This document shows positions 1 through 11,198 of a stretch of DNA of 64,000 bases, piece by piece (position 1 is the first letter of the stretch; the number at the start of each line of letters is the position of its first letter). Below the pieces are notes generated by a model. That model made no database searches, had not been told where the DNA came from, and was given only the letters and a program-made list of their open reading frames with translations. The stretch is from the NCBI RefSeq assembly GCF_000014745.1, contig NC_008347.1:2930001-2994000 (forward strand). The letters are read 5' to 3'. A program made the position numbers and the translations under genes. This DNA is from Maricaulis maris MCS10. Its GTDB lineage: Bacteria > Pseudomonadota > Alphaproteobacteria > Caulobacterales > Maricaulaceae.

Positions 1-558
1 TGCTTCGCCATTGCTGACGCTCAGCTGTTCGACCTCGGACAGGCGCAGCTCGCCACCGGGGATGGCGGCCATCGACATGTCGTCACGCGCCAGCAGGGCG
101 CGGGCAGCAATCGCCAGCCAATAGGGGCTGGCATCCTGGGGGACGTAGAAGGCGTCACCATCGGGAATGGCCTGGTCGCTGCCGGTCGCATCGCGCCAAC
201 GCGCTTCGCTGTCGACATACTCAAAACTCTCATCGATCGGATTGCCAAAAGTCGAGGCGCCGGAAATCGTCCAGTCGACAGGCAGGCCGTTTTCATCGAG
301 CGTGACACTTTCGGTGATGGTCGGGCCGCGGCCATTATTGCGGTATTCGAACTCGATACCATACCCATCCTCGGTCGGCTGGATGTCCATGCCGCCAATC
401 TCGGTTCCTCCGACAAGGACTGTGAAGCGCGTGGCTTCCGGTGCCCCGTGAGCGGCCGACGAAACCTCGTCGGTCGAGCCGTTTTCTACAGGTGGGCTGC
501 ACGCGGCTAGCGCGGCGATGGCCATTCCGGCCCAGATCGATTTCATGGTCATGGACAT
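1..558 (-). CDS. Lipoprotein resembling the N-terminal region of amidohydrolases (3' end outside window)
   Basis: An open frame of 186 codons runs off the left edge with no stop, so only the N-terminal part is present. The ATG at 558 follows a GGGGAG ribosome site; in-frame ATGs at 552 and 546 are alternatives. Residues 1-20 form a lipoprotein signal with lipobox L-A-A-C (Cys20). The rest (IGGMDIQP, FEYRNNGRGPTITE, LPVDWTISG) resembles the beta-rich region that precedes the metal-dependent hydrolase domain in amidohydrolase-family proteins of Caulobacterales. That resemblance is from memory, and the catalytic HxH region would lie outside the window. It is divergent from the formate dehydrogenase operon. 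Function otherwise unknown. Confidence 0.6.
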   Translation of the reverse strand, partial: MSMTMKSIWAGMAIAALAACSPPVENGSTDEVSSAAHGAPEATRFTVLVGGTEIGGMDIQPTEDGYGIEFEYRNNGRGPTITESVTLDENGLPVDWTISGASTFGNPIDESFEYVDSEARWRDATGSDQAIPDGDAFYVPQDASPYWLAIAARALLARDDMSMAAIPGGELRLSEVEQLSVSNGEA

Positions 559-766
559 TGCTGTCTCCCCCGAGGCAAATCCTGTTGTCGAGGGTTAGCA
601 CCCTTTCCCGGGCCTGTCTTCACGACACGCCCCTATCCCCGTCATGCGATCGACCGCCCCCGGACAGGTGTCCCGCGTCGATGCAGCGGCGATTTGGGAA
701 CCGGACACAGACGCGTCATAGTGGAGCCTGAATGAAGGCGGCTATCGGGGAGGTTGGCGCCACACC
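559..766. promoter_or_regulatory. Divergent intergenic region between lipoprotein gene and fdsG
   Basis: These 208 bp separate two divergent genes, so promoters for both are expected here. A short inverted repeat, GGACA-GG-TGTCC, lies at 662-673. It could be an operator, but 5-bp arms are weak evidence. No convincing -35/-10 pair was identified. Confidence 0.3.
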
Positions 767-1258
767 ATGCCCATGTTGATCGATACGGTCGATGATCCGG
801 ACGCGCGTGCGGCGTGCGCGCACCACTCAAACCATCCCGACGCCTTGATCGAGGTGCTCCACTGGCTTCAGGCATCTGCCGGGCACATCTCGGACGCCGC
901 CATCGCGACCATCGCCGATGCCCTCAATCTGAGCCGAGCCGAAGTGCTGGGCGTGGTCAGCTTCTACCATGATTTCCGGCGTCAGCCGGGCGCCCGCCAT
1001 ACGTTCAAACTCTGTCGCGCCGAGGCCTGCCAGGCCGCCGGCGCCGAGGCCGTGGCGGCCGCCATTGAAGACCAGCTGGAGGCCCTCTCCACGACCGACC
1101 ACCCGCCGGAATTCGAGTTGAAGTCAGTCTACTGCCTCGGCAATTGCGCCCTTGGCCCGGCCGCCATGCTGGACGAACGCCCACTCGGCCGCCTCACCGC
1201 AGAACGGGCGCTTGCGGCGCTGACCCGACTGGACAGCCGGACCGGAGGCAAGGAATGA
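767..1258 (+). CDS. fdsG: NAD-dependent formate dehydrogenase gamma subunit (FdsG)
   Basis: This 163-residue protein is a NuoE-like thioredoxin-fold [2Fe-2S] subunit. It passes electrons within the soluble NAD+-reducing formate dehydrogenase. The four cluster ligands are visible as Cys83-x4-Cys88 (LCRAEAC) and Cys123-x3-Cys127 (YCLGNC). The start at 767 has a GGGAGG about 13 nt upstream; ATG 773 is an in-frame alternative nearer a normal spacing. Its TGA overlaps the ATG of fdsB by four bases (ATGA), which indicates translational coupling. It is the first gene of fdsGBA-fdhD. Confidence 0.93.
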   Translation: MPMLIDTVDDPDARAACAHHSNHPDALIEVLHWLQASAGHISDAAIATIADALNLSRAEVLGVVSFYHDFRRQPGARHTFKLCRAEACQAAGAEAVAAAIEDQLEALSTTDHPPEFELKSVYCLGNCALGPAAMLDERPLGRLTAERALAALTRLDSRTGGKE

Positions 1259-2790
1259 GCAGCTCACTCCAGCGCGTCCTTGTCCCCGGCGATTCAGCCG
1301 CGCGGTCTGTGGGGGCCGACGATGTCGCTGCACGCCTGGCCGACGCCCTGCCTACCGACACCCCTGTCATTCGCAACGGATCCCGGGGCCTGTTCTGGCT
1401 GGAGCCGCTGATCGAGGTCGAGCGGAATGGTGAGCGCCTCGGCTTCGGACCGGTGACTGTCGAGGATGTGGACGACATCATCGAAGCGGGCTTCCCCGCG
1501 AGCGGACACCCGCTCGCCCTGGGTCCGGTCGAAAAAATCCCGCAACTGGCCGACCAGCAACGCCTGATCTTTGCCCGTTGCGGCCTCGACGATCCGCTGG
1601 ACCTGGCAGCCTATCAAGCCGGCGGCGGCCTGGCTGGCCTGTCCCGCGCCAGAGCGCTGGCACCTGGCGTGATTGTCGAAGCGGTCAAAACGTCCGGCCT
1701 GAGAGGGCGTGGCGGCGCCGGCTTCCCGGCCGGGATCAAATGGGAGACCGCGGCCAAGGCTACCGTTGACGCGACCTATCTGTGCTGCAACGCCGACGAG
1801 GGAGACAGCGGCACCTATGCCGACCGCCTGTTGATGGAAGGCGACCCCTTCACCCTGATCGAAGGCATGTGCATCGCCGCCCGGGCCATCGGCGCGACCC
1901 GGGGGCTGGTTTATCTGCGCTCGGAGTATCCCGACGCCATCCGGACACTCAAAGCCGCCATCCGGATCTGGCGCGAAGCCGGGCTTTTCCAGGGCCTGTC
2001 GGACGGCGACGGCTTCGATATCGAAGTGCGCACGGGAGCTGGTGCCTATATCTGCGGTGAAGAAAGCTCAATGCTCAACAGCCTGGAGGGCAAGCGCGGT
2101 GAAGTGCGCGCCAAACCGCCCATACCGGCCATATCCGGCCTGTTTGGTCAGCCGACCATCGTCAATAATGTCCTGACGCTCGCCAGCGTGCCATGGATCC
2201 TCGAGCATGGCGGCGAGGCCTATCGCGATTTCGGCACCGGCCGGTCGCGCGGCACACAGGCCTTCCAGCTGGCCGGCGACGTCAAACAGGGCGCTTTGTT
2301 AGAGCTGGCCTTTGGTGTCAGCCTGCGGACGTTGATCGAGGATTTCGGCGGCGGCACGCGGTCGGGTCGGCCCCTGCGCGCAGTACAGGTCGGCGGCCCA
2401 TTGGGCGCCTATCTGGCCGATGCGGACCTGGACGTCGCGATGGATTATGAGGCGCTGGCGGCGATTGGTGCTATGCTTGGGCATGGCGGGATCGTGGTCT
2501 TCAACGATACGGTCGACATGGCGCGGCAGGCCCGCTTCGCGATGGAATTCTGCGCTATCGAGAGCTGTGGCAAGTGCACTCCCTGCCGGGTCGGCGCGAC
2601 GCGCGGACGCGAGACGCTCGACAAGATCATTGCCGGCGAGGCGGTGGCCGACAATCTCGCCCTGATTGAAGACCTGTGCGAGCTGATGACGGATGGCTCG
2701 CTGTGCGCAATGGGCGGGCTGACACCGATGCCGGTGCGCAGCGCCATTCAGCGTTTTCCCGAAGACTTCACCCGTCAAGCCGCCGAGTAG
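1255..2790 (+). CDS. fdsB: NAD-dependent formate dehydrogenase beta subunit (FdsB, flavoprotein)
   Basis: This 511-residue NuoF-like subunit carries FMN, the NAD+ site and one [4Fe-4S] cluster. Visible motifs are the glycine-rich NAD(H) loop GLRGRGGAGFPAG, the FMN-binding CNADEGDSGTYADR, the GAGAYICGEESS segment, and the C-terminal cluster motif ESCGKCTPCR. The N-terminal ~120 residues are a thioredoxin-like extension typical of FdsB and HoxF. The ATG at 1255 overlaps the fdsG stop; an upstream extension to 1144 exists in frame but lies inside fdsG and is not needed. The fdsA start follows 9 bp after the stop. Confidence 0.94.
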   Translation: MSSSLQRVLVPGDSAARSVGADDVAARLADALPTDTPVIRNGSRGLFWLEPLIEVERNGERLGFGPVTVEDVDDIIEAGFPASGHPLALGPVEKIPQLADQQRLIFARCGLDDPLDLAAYQAGGGLAGLSRARALAPGVIVEAVKTSGLRGRGGAGFPAGIKWETAAKATVDATYLCCNADEGDSGTYADRLLMEGDPFTLIEGMCIAARAIGATRGLVYLRSEYPDAIRTLKAAIRIWREAGLFQGLSDGDGFDIEVRTGAGAYICGEESSMLNSLEGKRGEVRAKPPIPAISGLFGQPTIVNNVLTLASVPWILEHGGEAYRDFGTGRSRGTQAFQLAGDVKQGALLELAFGVSLRTLIEDFGGGTRSGRPLRAVQVGGPLGAYLADADLDVAMDYEALAAIGAMLGHGGIVVFNDTVDMARQARFAMEFCAIESCGKCTPCRVGATRGRETLDKIIAGEAVADNLALIEDLCELMTDGSLCAMGGLTPMPVRSAIQRFPEDFTRQAAE

Positions 2791-2799
2791 GAGTTCGTC

Positions 2800-5655
2800 A
2801 TGCCCCTGGACCAGGACCTTGATTTCGGCACACCGGCGCCGCGTGGCGCCATCCGGTCTGTCACGCTGGAGATAGACGGCTTCAATGTCACAGTGCCGGA
2901 AGGCACCAGCGTCATGCGGGCCGCCTCGTCCCTGGGCACACAGATCCCGAAACTTTGCGCCACTGACAGCCTGAAGGCTTTCGGCTCCTGCCGGCTCTGC
3001 CTGGTCGAGATCGACGGAAAGCGCGGCACGCCGGCCTCCTGCACGACCCCGGTCGAGCCGGGCATGAAAGTCACGACCCAGTCCGACCGCCTGGCGCGCC
3101 TGCGCCGCGGGGTAATGGAGCTTTATATCTCCGACCATCCGCTCGATTGCCTGACCTGTTCGGACAATGGCGATTGCGAACTGCAGGACATGGCGGGCGC
3201 GGTCGGCCTGCGCGATGTCCGCTATGGGCTCGCGGGCGAGAACCATGGCGGTCAGGACAAGGATATCTCCAACCCCTACTTCGACTTCGAGCCGTCAAAA
3301 TGCATTGTCTGCTCACGTTGCGTTCGGGCCTGCGACGAGGTCCAGGGCACGCTGGCGCTGACGGTCGAGGGGCGCGGTTTCGACTCGCACATCTCGGTCG
3401 GTGGCCCGGATTTCTTCAACTCGGAATGTGTTTCCTGCGGCGCCTGTGTGCAGGCTTGCCCGACCGCGACCCTGCAGGAGAAGACTGTCGTCGAGCACGG
3501 CGTGCCGGACCGGACGGTGAAGACGACCTGCGCCTATTGCGGGGTGGGCTGTTCCTTCAAGGCCGAGCTGAAGGGCAATCAGGTCATCCGCATGGTGCCG
3601 GACAAGGATGGCAAGGCCAATCACGGCCATTCCTGCGTCAAGGGACGCTTTGCGTGGGGCTATGCCTCGCATGCCGACCGCATCACGGCGCCGATGATCC
3701 GCGACAGCATTGACGAGCCCTGGCGCGAAGTGTCGTGGGACGAGGCCATCGGTTTCGCAGCGACGCGTCTCAAGGCCACGCAAGCTGAACACGGGCGCAA
3801 GTCGATCGGCGCCATTTCCTCCTCACGCTGCACGATCGAGGAAGTCTGGCTGGTCCAGCGCATGGTGCGCGCCGCCTTCTCCAACAACAATATCGATACC
3901 TGTGCCCGGGTCTGCCATTCGCCGACCGGCTATGGCCTCAAACAGACCTATGGCACCTCCGCCGGCACACAGGATTTCGACAGTGTCGAGGACGCGGACG
4001 TCATCCTGCTGATCGGCGCCAATCCGACCGACGCGCACCCGGTCTTTGCCTCGCAGATGAAGCGTCGCCTGCGCGAAGGGGCCAAGCTGATCGTCGCCGA
4101 TCCGCGCGCCATTGACCTCGTTCGAACGCCACATGTCGAAGCCGCGCACCATCTGGCTCTCCAGCCCGGCACCAATGTCGCCCTGGTCAATGCGCTGGCC
4201 CATGTCGCCGCCACCGAAGGCCTGCTCGACGAGGATTTCGTCGCCGAGCGCTGTGAGACCGACAGTTTTGCCGACTGGATCGACTTCATCCGAGACGACG
4301 CGAACTCGCCGGAAGCCGCGGCCGCGATCACCGGTGTTCCGGCAGACGACATCCGCGCCGCGGCCCGTCTCTATGCCGGCGGCGGCAAGGCGGCGATCTA
4401 TTACGGGCTGGGCGTCACCGAGCACAGCCAGGGTTCGACCATGGTCATGGGCATGGCCAATCTCGCCATGGCAACCGGCAATATCGGGCGACGGGGTGTC
4501 GGGGTGAACCCGCTGCGCGGGCAGAACAATGTCCAGGGCTCGTGCGATATGGGCTCCTTCCCGCATGAATTCCCCGGTTACCGGCATGTCAGCGATGATG
4601 CGACCCGGGCGATCTTCGAAACGGCGTGGAAGCGCCCACAGGACGCCGAGCCGGGCTTGCGCATTCCCAACATGTTCGACGAGGCCTGCGGCGGGACGTT
4701 CAAGGGGCTCTATGTGCAGGGCGAGGACATCGCCCAGTCCGATCCCAACACCCAGCATGTCGAAGCGGCGCTGCGGGCGCTGGACATCCTGATCGTGCAG
4801 GACCTCTTCCTCAACGAGACTGCGCGCTTTGCCCATGTCTTCCTGCCCGGCACCTCCTTTCTGGAAAAGGATGGCTGTTTCATCAATGCCGAGCGCCGCA
4901 TCAACCGGGTCCGGCCGGCCATTCCCGTCAAGACCGGCATGGCCGAATGGGCCGTCACCCAGTCCCTGACCCTGGCGATGGGATATGACGAGACGGTCTT
5001 TTCCAGCAGTGCCGAGATCATGGACGAGATCGCCACTCTGACGCCAACCTTTGCCGACGTCTCCCATGCGCGGCTGGATCGTGATGGCAGTGTGCAATGG
5101 CCCTGTAACGAGGCCGCACCACAGGGTACGCCAATCATGCATGTCGACGGCTTTGTGCGTGGCAAGGGACATTTCGTGATCACTAAATTCGTGCCGACGA
5201 CCGAACGCGCCAACCGCAAATTCCCGCTGATCCTGACCACCGGCCGGATCCTCAGCCAATACAATGTCGGCGCCCAGTCACGGCGGACCGAGAATGCCCG
5301 CTGGCATGACGAGGATGTGCTGGAGCTGCATCCCAGTGACGCCGAAGCACGCGGAATTCTCGATGGGCATTGGGTCTCGGTGCGCAGTCGCAAGGGTGAG
5401 ACCACCTTGCGCGCCCGGCACTCCGAGCGGATGGCGCCGGGCGTCGTCTATACCACTTTTCACCATCCCGAGACCGGCGCCAATGTGGTGACAACCGAAA
5501 ACTCGGACTGGGCGACCAGCTGCCCGGAGTACAAGGTCACCGCGGTCGAGGTCGCACCGGCCAATCACCGTTCGCCCTGGCAGGAAGAGCGCTCCGGTTC
5601 CGCCCGCGAAGCGCGCCGGATCAAGCGGGACGACCATGTCGAGCCGGCGCAGTGA
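2800..5655 (+). CDS. fdsA: NAD-dependent formate dehydrogenase alpha subunit (FdsA, bis-MGD catalytic)
   Basis: A 951-residue catalytic subunit that oxidises formate to CO2 at a molybdenum bis-MGD centre. The order is an N-terminal [2Fe-2S] domain (KLCATDS, SCRLCLVE), a NuoG-type His-Cys [4Fe-4S] motif (HPLDCLTCSDNGDC), two ferredoxin-type clusters (CIVCSRCVRAC; CVSCGACVQACP), a further [4Fe-4S] in CAYCGVGC, then the molybdopterin domains. The Mo ligand is Cys372 followed by His373 (ARVCHSPTG), so this is the cysteine and not the selenocysteine form. GGAG precedes the ATG. The product depends on molybdenum cofactor, whose synthesis genes lie at 43.7-48.3 kb. Soluble, cytoplasmic. Confidence 0.95.
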   Translation: MPLDQDLDFGTPAPRGAIRSVTLEIDGFNVTVPEGTSVMRAASSLGTQIPKLCATDSLKAFGSCRLCLVEIDGKRGTPASCTTPVEPGMKVTTQSDRLARLRRGVMELYISDHPLDCLTCSDNGDCELQDMAGAVGLRDVRYGLAGENHGGQDKDISNPYFDFEPSKCIVCSRCVRACDEVQGTLALTVEGRGFDSHISVGGPDFFNSECVSCGACVQACPTATLQEKTVVEHGVPDRTVKTTCAYCGVGCSFKAELKGNQVIRMVPDKDGKANHGHSCVKGRFAWGYASHADRITAPMIRDSIDEPWREVSWDEAIGFAATRLKATQAEHGRKSIGAISSSRCTIEEVWLVQRMVRAAFSNNNIDTCARVCHSPTGYGLKQTYGTSAGTQDFDSVEDADVILLIGANPTDAHPVFASQMKRRLREGAKLIVADPRAIDLVRTPHVEAAHHLALQPGTNVALVNALAHVAATEGLLDEDFVAERCETDSFADWIDFIRDDANSPEAAAAITGVPADDIRAAARLYAGGGKAAIYYGLGVTEHSQGSTMVMGMANLAMATGNIGRRGVGVNPLRGQNNVQGSCDMGSFPHEFPGYRHVSDDATRAIFETAWKRPQDAEPGLRIPNMFDEACGGTFKGLYVQGEDIAQSDPNTQHVEAALRALDILIVQDLFLNETARFAHVFLPGTSFLEKDGCFINAERRINRVRPAIPVKTGMAEWAVTQSLTLAMGYDETVFSSSAEIMDEIATLTPTFADVSHARLDRDGSVQWPCNEAAPQGTPIMHVDGFVRGKGHFVITKFVPTTERANRKFPLILTTGRILSQYNVGAQSRRTENARWHDEDVLELHPSDAEARGILDGHWVSVRSRKGETTLRARHSERMAPGVVYTTFHHPETGANVVTTENSDWATSCPEYKVTAVEVAPANHRSPWQEERSGSAREARRIKRDDHVEPAQ

Positions 5656-6445
5656 GATGCCATTGATCACAGAACGCGGCGCCCCGGACCCAAGCTCCGT
5701 TGATATCAGCCTGGCAGATGGCAAGACCTGGGCCGTGGCCGAGGAGACGCCGGTCGCCCTCATCTACGATCGCCGCAATTACGCGGTGATGCTGGCGACC
5801 CCGTCCGACATTGCAGACTTCGCGATCGGATTCTCGCTGTCGGAAGGCATCGTGACCGCGCCTGACCAGATCGAGTCCATCGAAATCCTCCACAAGGACG
5901 TCGGGATCGACCTTCATATCGGCCTGGCCACGGACCGGCTCGAGCGACTGGAAATTATCCAGCGCCGCCGCAACCTGCCCGGTCGCGCCGGGTGCGGCCT
6001 GTGTGGGCTCGAAAATGCCGAAACCCTGACCGCCCCGCTGCCACCCGTGGCGCCCAGGCCCGCCGATCTGGCCGAAGACGCACTGGCGAAGGCGTTGGCA
6101 ACCCTCACCAACTGGCAACCATTGAATACCGAGACGCGATCCGTCCATGCGGCAGCCTGGTGCAACGCAAAAGGAGACATTCTCGCAGCGCGCGAGGATG
6201 TCGGTCGCCACAATGCGCTGGACAAGCTCATCGGGGCCAATGCCCGGAACGGGGTCGATCACACGGCCGGGTTTCTGGTCATGTCGAGCCGCTGCTCCTA
6301 CGAGCTGATCGAGAAGGCTGCGCGCGCCGGGATCCCGACACTCGCCAGCCTGTCGGCGCCAACCGCCTTCGCCATCCGCAAGGCGGCCGAAGCCAATATC
6401 CGCCTCTACGCCCGCAGTGGCCCCGGTTTTGTTGCCCTGGGCTGA
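5636..6445 (+). CDS. fdhD: Formate dehydrogenase sulfurtransferase FdhD (FdsC)
   Basis: This 269-residue FdhD family protein transfers sulfur from a cysteine desulfurase to the Mo-bis-MGD cofactor before insertion into FdsA. The sulfur-carrying CxxC is visible at Cys120-Gly-Leu-Cys123 (AGCGLCG). The family segments HAAAWC and DVGRHNALDK are present. The ATG at 5636 overlaps the end of fdsA by 20 bases; an in-frame ATG at 5657, two bases past the fdsA stop, is an equally plausible start. It closes the operon. The small fdsD gene that often follows in fdsGBACD operons is absent; katG comes next after a 143-bp gap. Confidence 0.93.
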   Translation: MSSRRSEMPLITERGAPDPSSVDISLADGKTWAVAEETPVALIYDRRNYAVMLATPSDIADFAIGFSLSEGIVTAPDQIESIEILHKDVGIDLHIGLATDRLERLEIIQRRRNLPGRAGCGLCGLENAETLTAPLPPVAPRPADLAEDALAKALATLTNWQPLNTETRSVHAAAWCNAKGDILAAREDVGRHNALDKLIGANARNGVDHTAGFLVMSSRCSYELIEKAARAGIPTLASLSAPTAFAIRKAAEANIRLYARSGPGFVALG

Positions 6446-6528
6446 CGCTCAGGTCGATTGGGTAGTGATCCGATCTATGGCTCCGGGAAATTAAATCGAT
6501 TGGATCAATGCTGGCAGATTTGAGATAG

Positions 6529-8763
<2,235 letters not shown>

Positions 8764-8790
8764 TTGGGCGACCCGTCATTGAACGAAGAA

Positions 8791-8821
8791 GGGGCGGCTC
8801 GCAATGAGCCGCCCCTTTTTT
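8791..8821 (+). terminator. Rho-independent terminator after katG
   Basis: A perfect 10-bp GC-rich stem (GGGGCGGCTC, 8791-8800, with GAGCCGCCCC, 8806-8815) has a 5-base loop and is followed by six T. It lies 27 bp after katG. The convergent protease gene ends at 8842, and on the minus strand the same stem is followed by TTCTTC, so it may act in both directions. Confidence 0.93.
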
Positions 8822-8841
8822 GTGTGTTGCAGCTTGCAGGC

Positions 8842-11079
8842 CTATTTCGAAGAGCCGAAATGCTCGGCGCTGAAGCTATAGGCGGCCGAAGCCGGCGCGC
8901 CCCCGACCGAAGGGGAGGCGCTGACGGTGTATCCGACCCCACTACAAGCTCCCGGCGCGTCCGGCATGGTGCGGTTGAAGACCATCAGGGCGAGACCCGT
9001 ATAGTCGGCGGTATCAATGCTGCCACCACGCCCCAGCGGGACAACCTCGACCCGATCACCACGCTGGCCCAGGGCCAGAAGCTCCAGCCCGGCATCACCG
9101 TCCACGCTAAACTGGTAACGACCGTCGAGATCAACGGAGATGTAGTTGGCGCCCAATTGCTCGAGCCCGCCCTTGGAGTTCACGCCAGCTTCGCTGTCCA
9201 TCGTGTGATGGATACGGACAGTGGAGTTGAAGACCGGAGCAAGATCATAGGCCAGCGCGTAATTCTGGGCGCGCCAGCGCTGGATCACATCCGGGATGGT
9301 TGTGCCGACCGTGTCGAGTGTCGCTGACATGGTCTCGAACCCGTCCAGCTCGACACTGTTCTCCCACATGTCCACGATGATGCCTTCGCCATAGCTGTCA
9401 GCCATGGACTGCAGCAGCGTCCACTGGGAATAGTCGAAGCCGCTCTCGCTGGTCGTCCAGCACATTTCCGGCGCGTCGAAATCGGTCTCGACATAGTCGG
9501 TGGCATCCTGGTCGCCGCCAACCGTGGTCGTCTCGGTCCAGGATGCGGTCGCCTCGTAGAGCCAGTCGAGGCCTTCCTCGGAGTCGTAGCCGAACTGGAC
9601 GACATGGTTGAACTCATGGGTCGCAGTGGCACGCATCAGGCTGTGTACCGGCGCTTCCTTGCCCATGCCGACGAAATCATTGTCGATCACGAACACGGTC
9701 CGCGCGGCCGTGGTCTCACGGACATCACCGGTGTTGGTATTGTCGAACGCGATCTGCACCGGATAGGTCACACCCATCGAGCCATCCGCATCGGCGACAT
9801 AGGCGCGATAACGACCATCATCATCGCGGATCGGCTCAGCCCAACCAATACGGGAAACCTGGACATCGAGCATGTCTTGCAGCGCATCGGAAACCGACTG
9901 GGCATATTCAGTCGACGAGGCGTCCACGCCTTCCAGCGTGTAGAGGACCCGGAAGTCAGGCGACAGAATGGTCAGCTCGGGGCCGCTCAGCGACACCCGG
10001 TTTTCCAGCAGGCCCTGCAAGGTATCGACAACCGATGCATCGACCCAGGACAGGTCGAGCTGGAAGTCACCGCTGCTCTCACCACTGCCATAGCGGCGCA
10101 TTTCCAGCGTGTACTCAGCGCTCTCCGGCGCCGTGAAGGCGAATGCTGAATTAAGTGAGCCATCACCGCGGTCATCATTCAGCGCGACCGGGAAACCGTC
10201 GGCACCGACCAGGCGCAGGACCGGGTCCAGATCGCCGCTGGTCGCGTCCGCGACAGCGAGCACTGTCTGCCCGGCTTCCAGCTGCAGCGGGTAATCAAAC
10301 TCGGTCTGGCCCGAGCCGATCGTGCCGGTATGGCGGGCAAAACGTTCGCCCTCGATGGTCGTGAAGTCAAACGGCACTTCGGCATTGGGGTCGGTCGCGA
10401 GAGAGAAGATCAGCTCACCGGTTCCAGTGCCGCCATAAGTGCTGACCTCGACCCGGTAGCGGCCAGCTTCCTCTGCCTGGAAGACAAGTTGCGAATTGAG
10501 GCTGCCATCACCGCGATCATCATTCTGGGCCAGGATATTGCCCGACGCATCGAGCAGGGCGAGCGTGGTATCGAGCCCTTCGGTCACGGCGAATGTGGAG
10601 ACGACAAGGATGTCGTCGGCTGCCAGATCGACATCCTGGCTAACGCTGGCGCGATCGGGGTCAAGCGCGACCACGCGCTCGTCAATCAGCGTGGCGTCAC
10701 TTGAAAGGCCAACATCGACACCATCGGCAATCGACAGCGTGTAGCTGCCCGTTGCATCGCCATAGCCGGTCACGACCGCCGAGTACTGGCCGCTGACGGT
10801 GGGCATGTGGATGATCTGTGAAGTGAGGTCACCGGGCGCGCGATCATCATTCTCGGCCAGCACGCGACCGTCCGGTCCGAGCAGGGTGAGAATGGTGTCG
10901 AGGCGATCCGCGGAGGCGGTCGTCAGGGTGACGACCTGGCCGGCCTCGAGGGTCAGATCAATGGTCGAGTTCGGCGCCTGGGCGGTGACCTCGCCGGCCA
11001 CCTCACGCGCGTCGCCGGATTGCGCATGCGCACCGCCAGCCAGACAGACAAAAGCACTCAAGACAGAAACTACGCGCAC
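8842..11079 (-). CDS. Secreted zinc metalloprotease with three N-terminal PPC-like modules
   Basis: A 745-residue protein with a signal peptide (residues 1-20, ending GGAHA-QS). Three similar modules of about 100 residues follow; each has the ENDDR/QNDDR/LNDDR turn and a terminal Tyr-Gly-rich strand typical of bacterial pre-peptidase C-terminal (PPC) domains. A catalytic domain then carries HEFNH (residues 488-492) and a probable third ligand Glu509 in WLYEATASW, which is HExxH with a downstream Glu as in gluzincin-type peptidases. The chosen start is GTG 11079, which has GGAGGT at good spacing and gives a compact signal peptide; the longer TTG start at 11091 would consume that ribosome site. 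Exported; substrate unknown. Confidence 0.82.
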   Translation of the reverse strand: MRVVSVLSAFVCLAGGAHAQSGDAREVAGEVTAQAPNSTIDLTLEAGQVVTLTTASADRLDTILTLLGPDGRVLAENDDRAPGDLTSQIIHMPTVSGQYSAVVTGYGDATGSYTLSIADGVDVGLSSDATLIDERVVALDPDRASVSQDVDLAADDILVVSTFAVTEGLDTTLALLDASGNILAQNDDRGDGSLNSQLVFQAEEAGRYRVEVSTYGGTGTGELIFSLATDPNAEVPFDFTTIEGERFARHTGTIGSGQTEFDYPLQLEAGQTVLAVADATSGDLDPVLRLVGADGFPVALNDDRGDGSLNSAFAFTAPESAEYTLEMRRYGSGESSGDFQLDLSWVDASVVDTLQGLLENRVSLSGPELTILSPDFRVLYTLEGVDASSTEYAQSVSDALQDMLDVQVSRIGWAEPIRDDDGRYRAYVADADGSMGVTYPVQIAFDNTNTGDVRETTAARTVFVIDNDFVGMGKEAPVHSLMRATATHEFNHVVQFGYDSEEGLDWLYEATASWTETTTVGGDQDATDYVETDFDAPEMCWTTSESGFDYSQWTLLQSMADSYGEGIIVDMWENSVELDGFETMSATLDTVGTTIPDVIQRWRAQNYALAYDLAPVFNSTVRIHHTMDSEAGVNSKGGLEQLGANYISVDLDGRYQFSVDGDAGLELLALGQRGDRVEVVPLGRGGSIDTADYTGLALMVFNRTMPDAPGACSGVGYTVSASPSVGGAPASAAYSFSAEHFGSSK

Positions 11080-11198
11080 AGACACCTCCAACGCCCCGTC
11101 GCCGGACAGATCCTATGCGACTTCCCGACACCGGCTTAGCGGTATCTAAAGACCACCACAAGCAAGCGACTGGCAGTCAGCCCGCGAGGAGTGATGAA

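Noticed and set aside
3901-3920. Selenocysteine at the formate dehydrogenase active site
   Set aside because: The codon at the metal-ligand position (3913-3915) is TGC for Cys, so no recoding is needed.
3823-5259. 478-residue minus-strand open frame opposite fdsA
   Set aside because: Antisense shadow of the molybdopterin domain; no ribosome site or family motifs.
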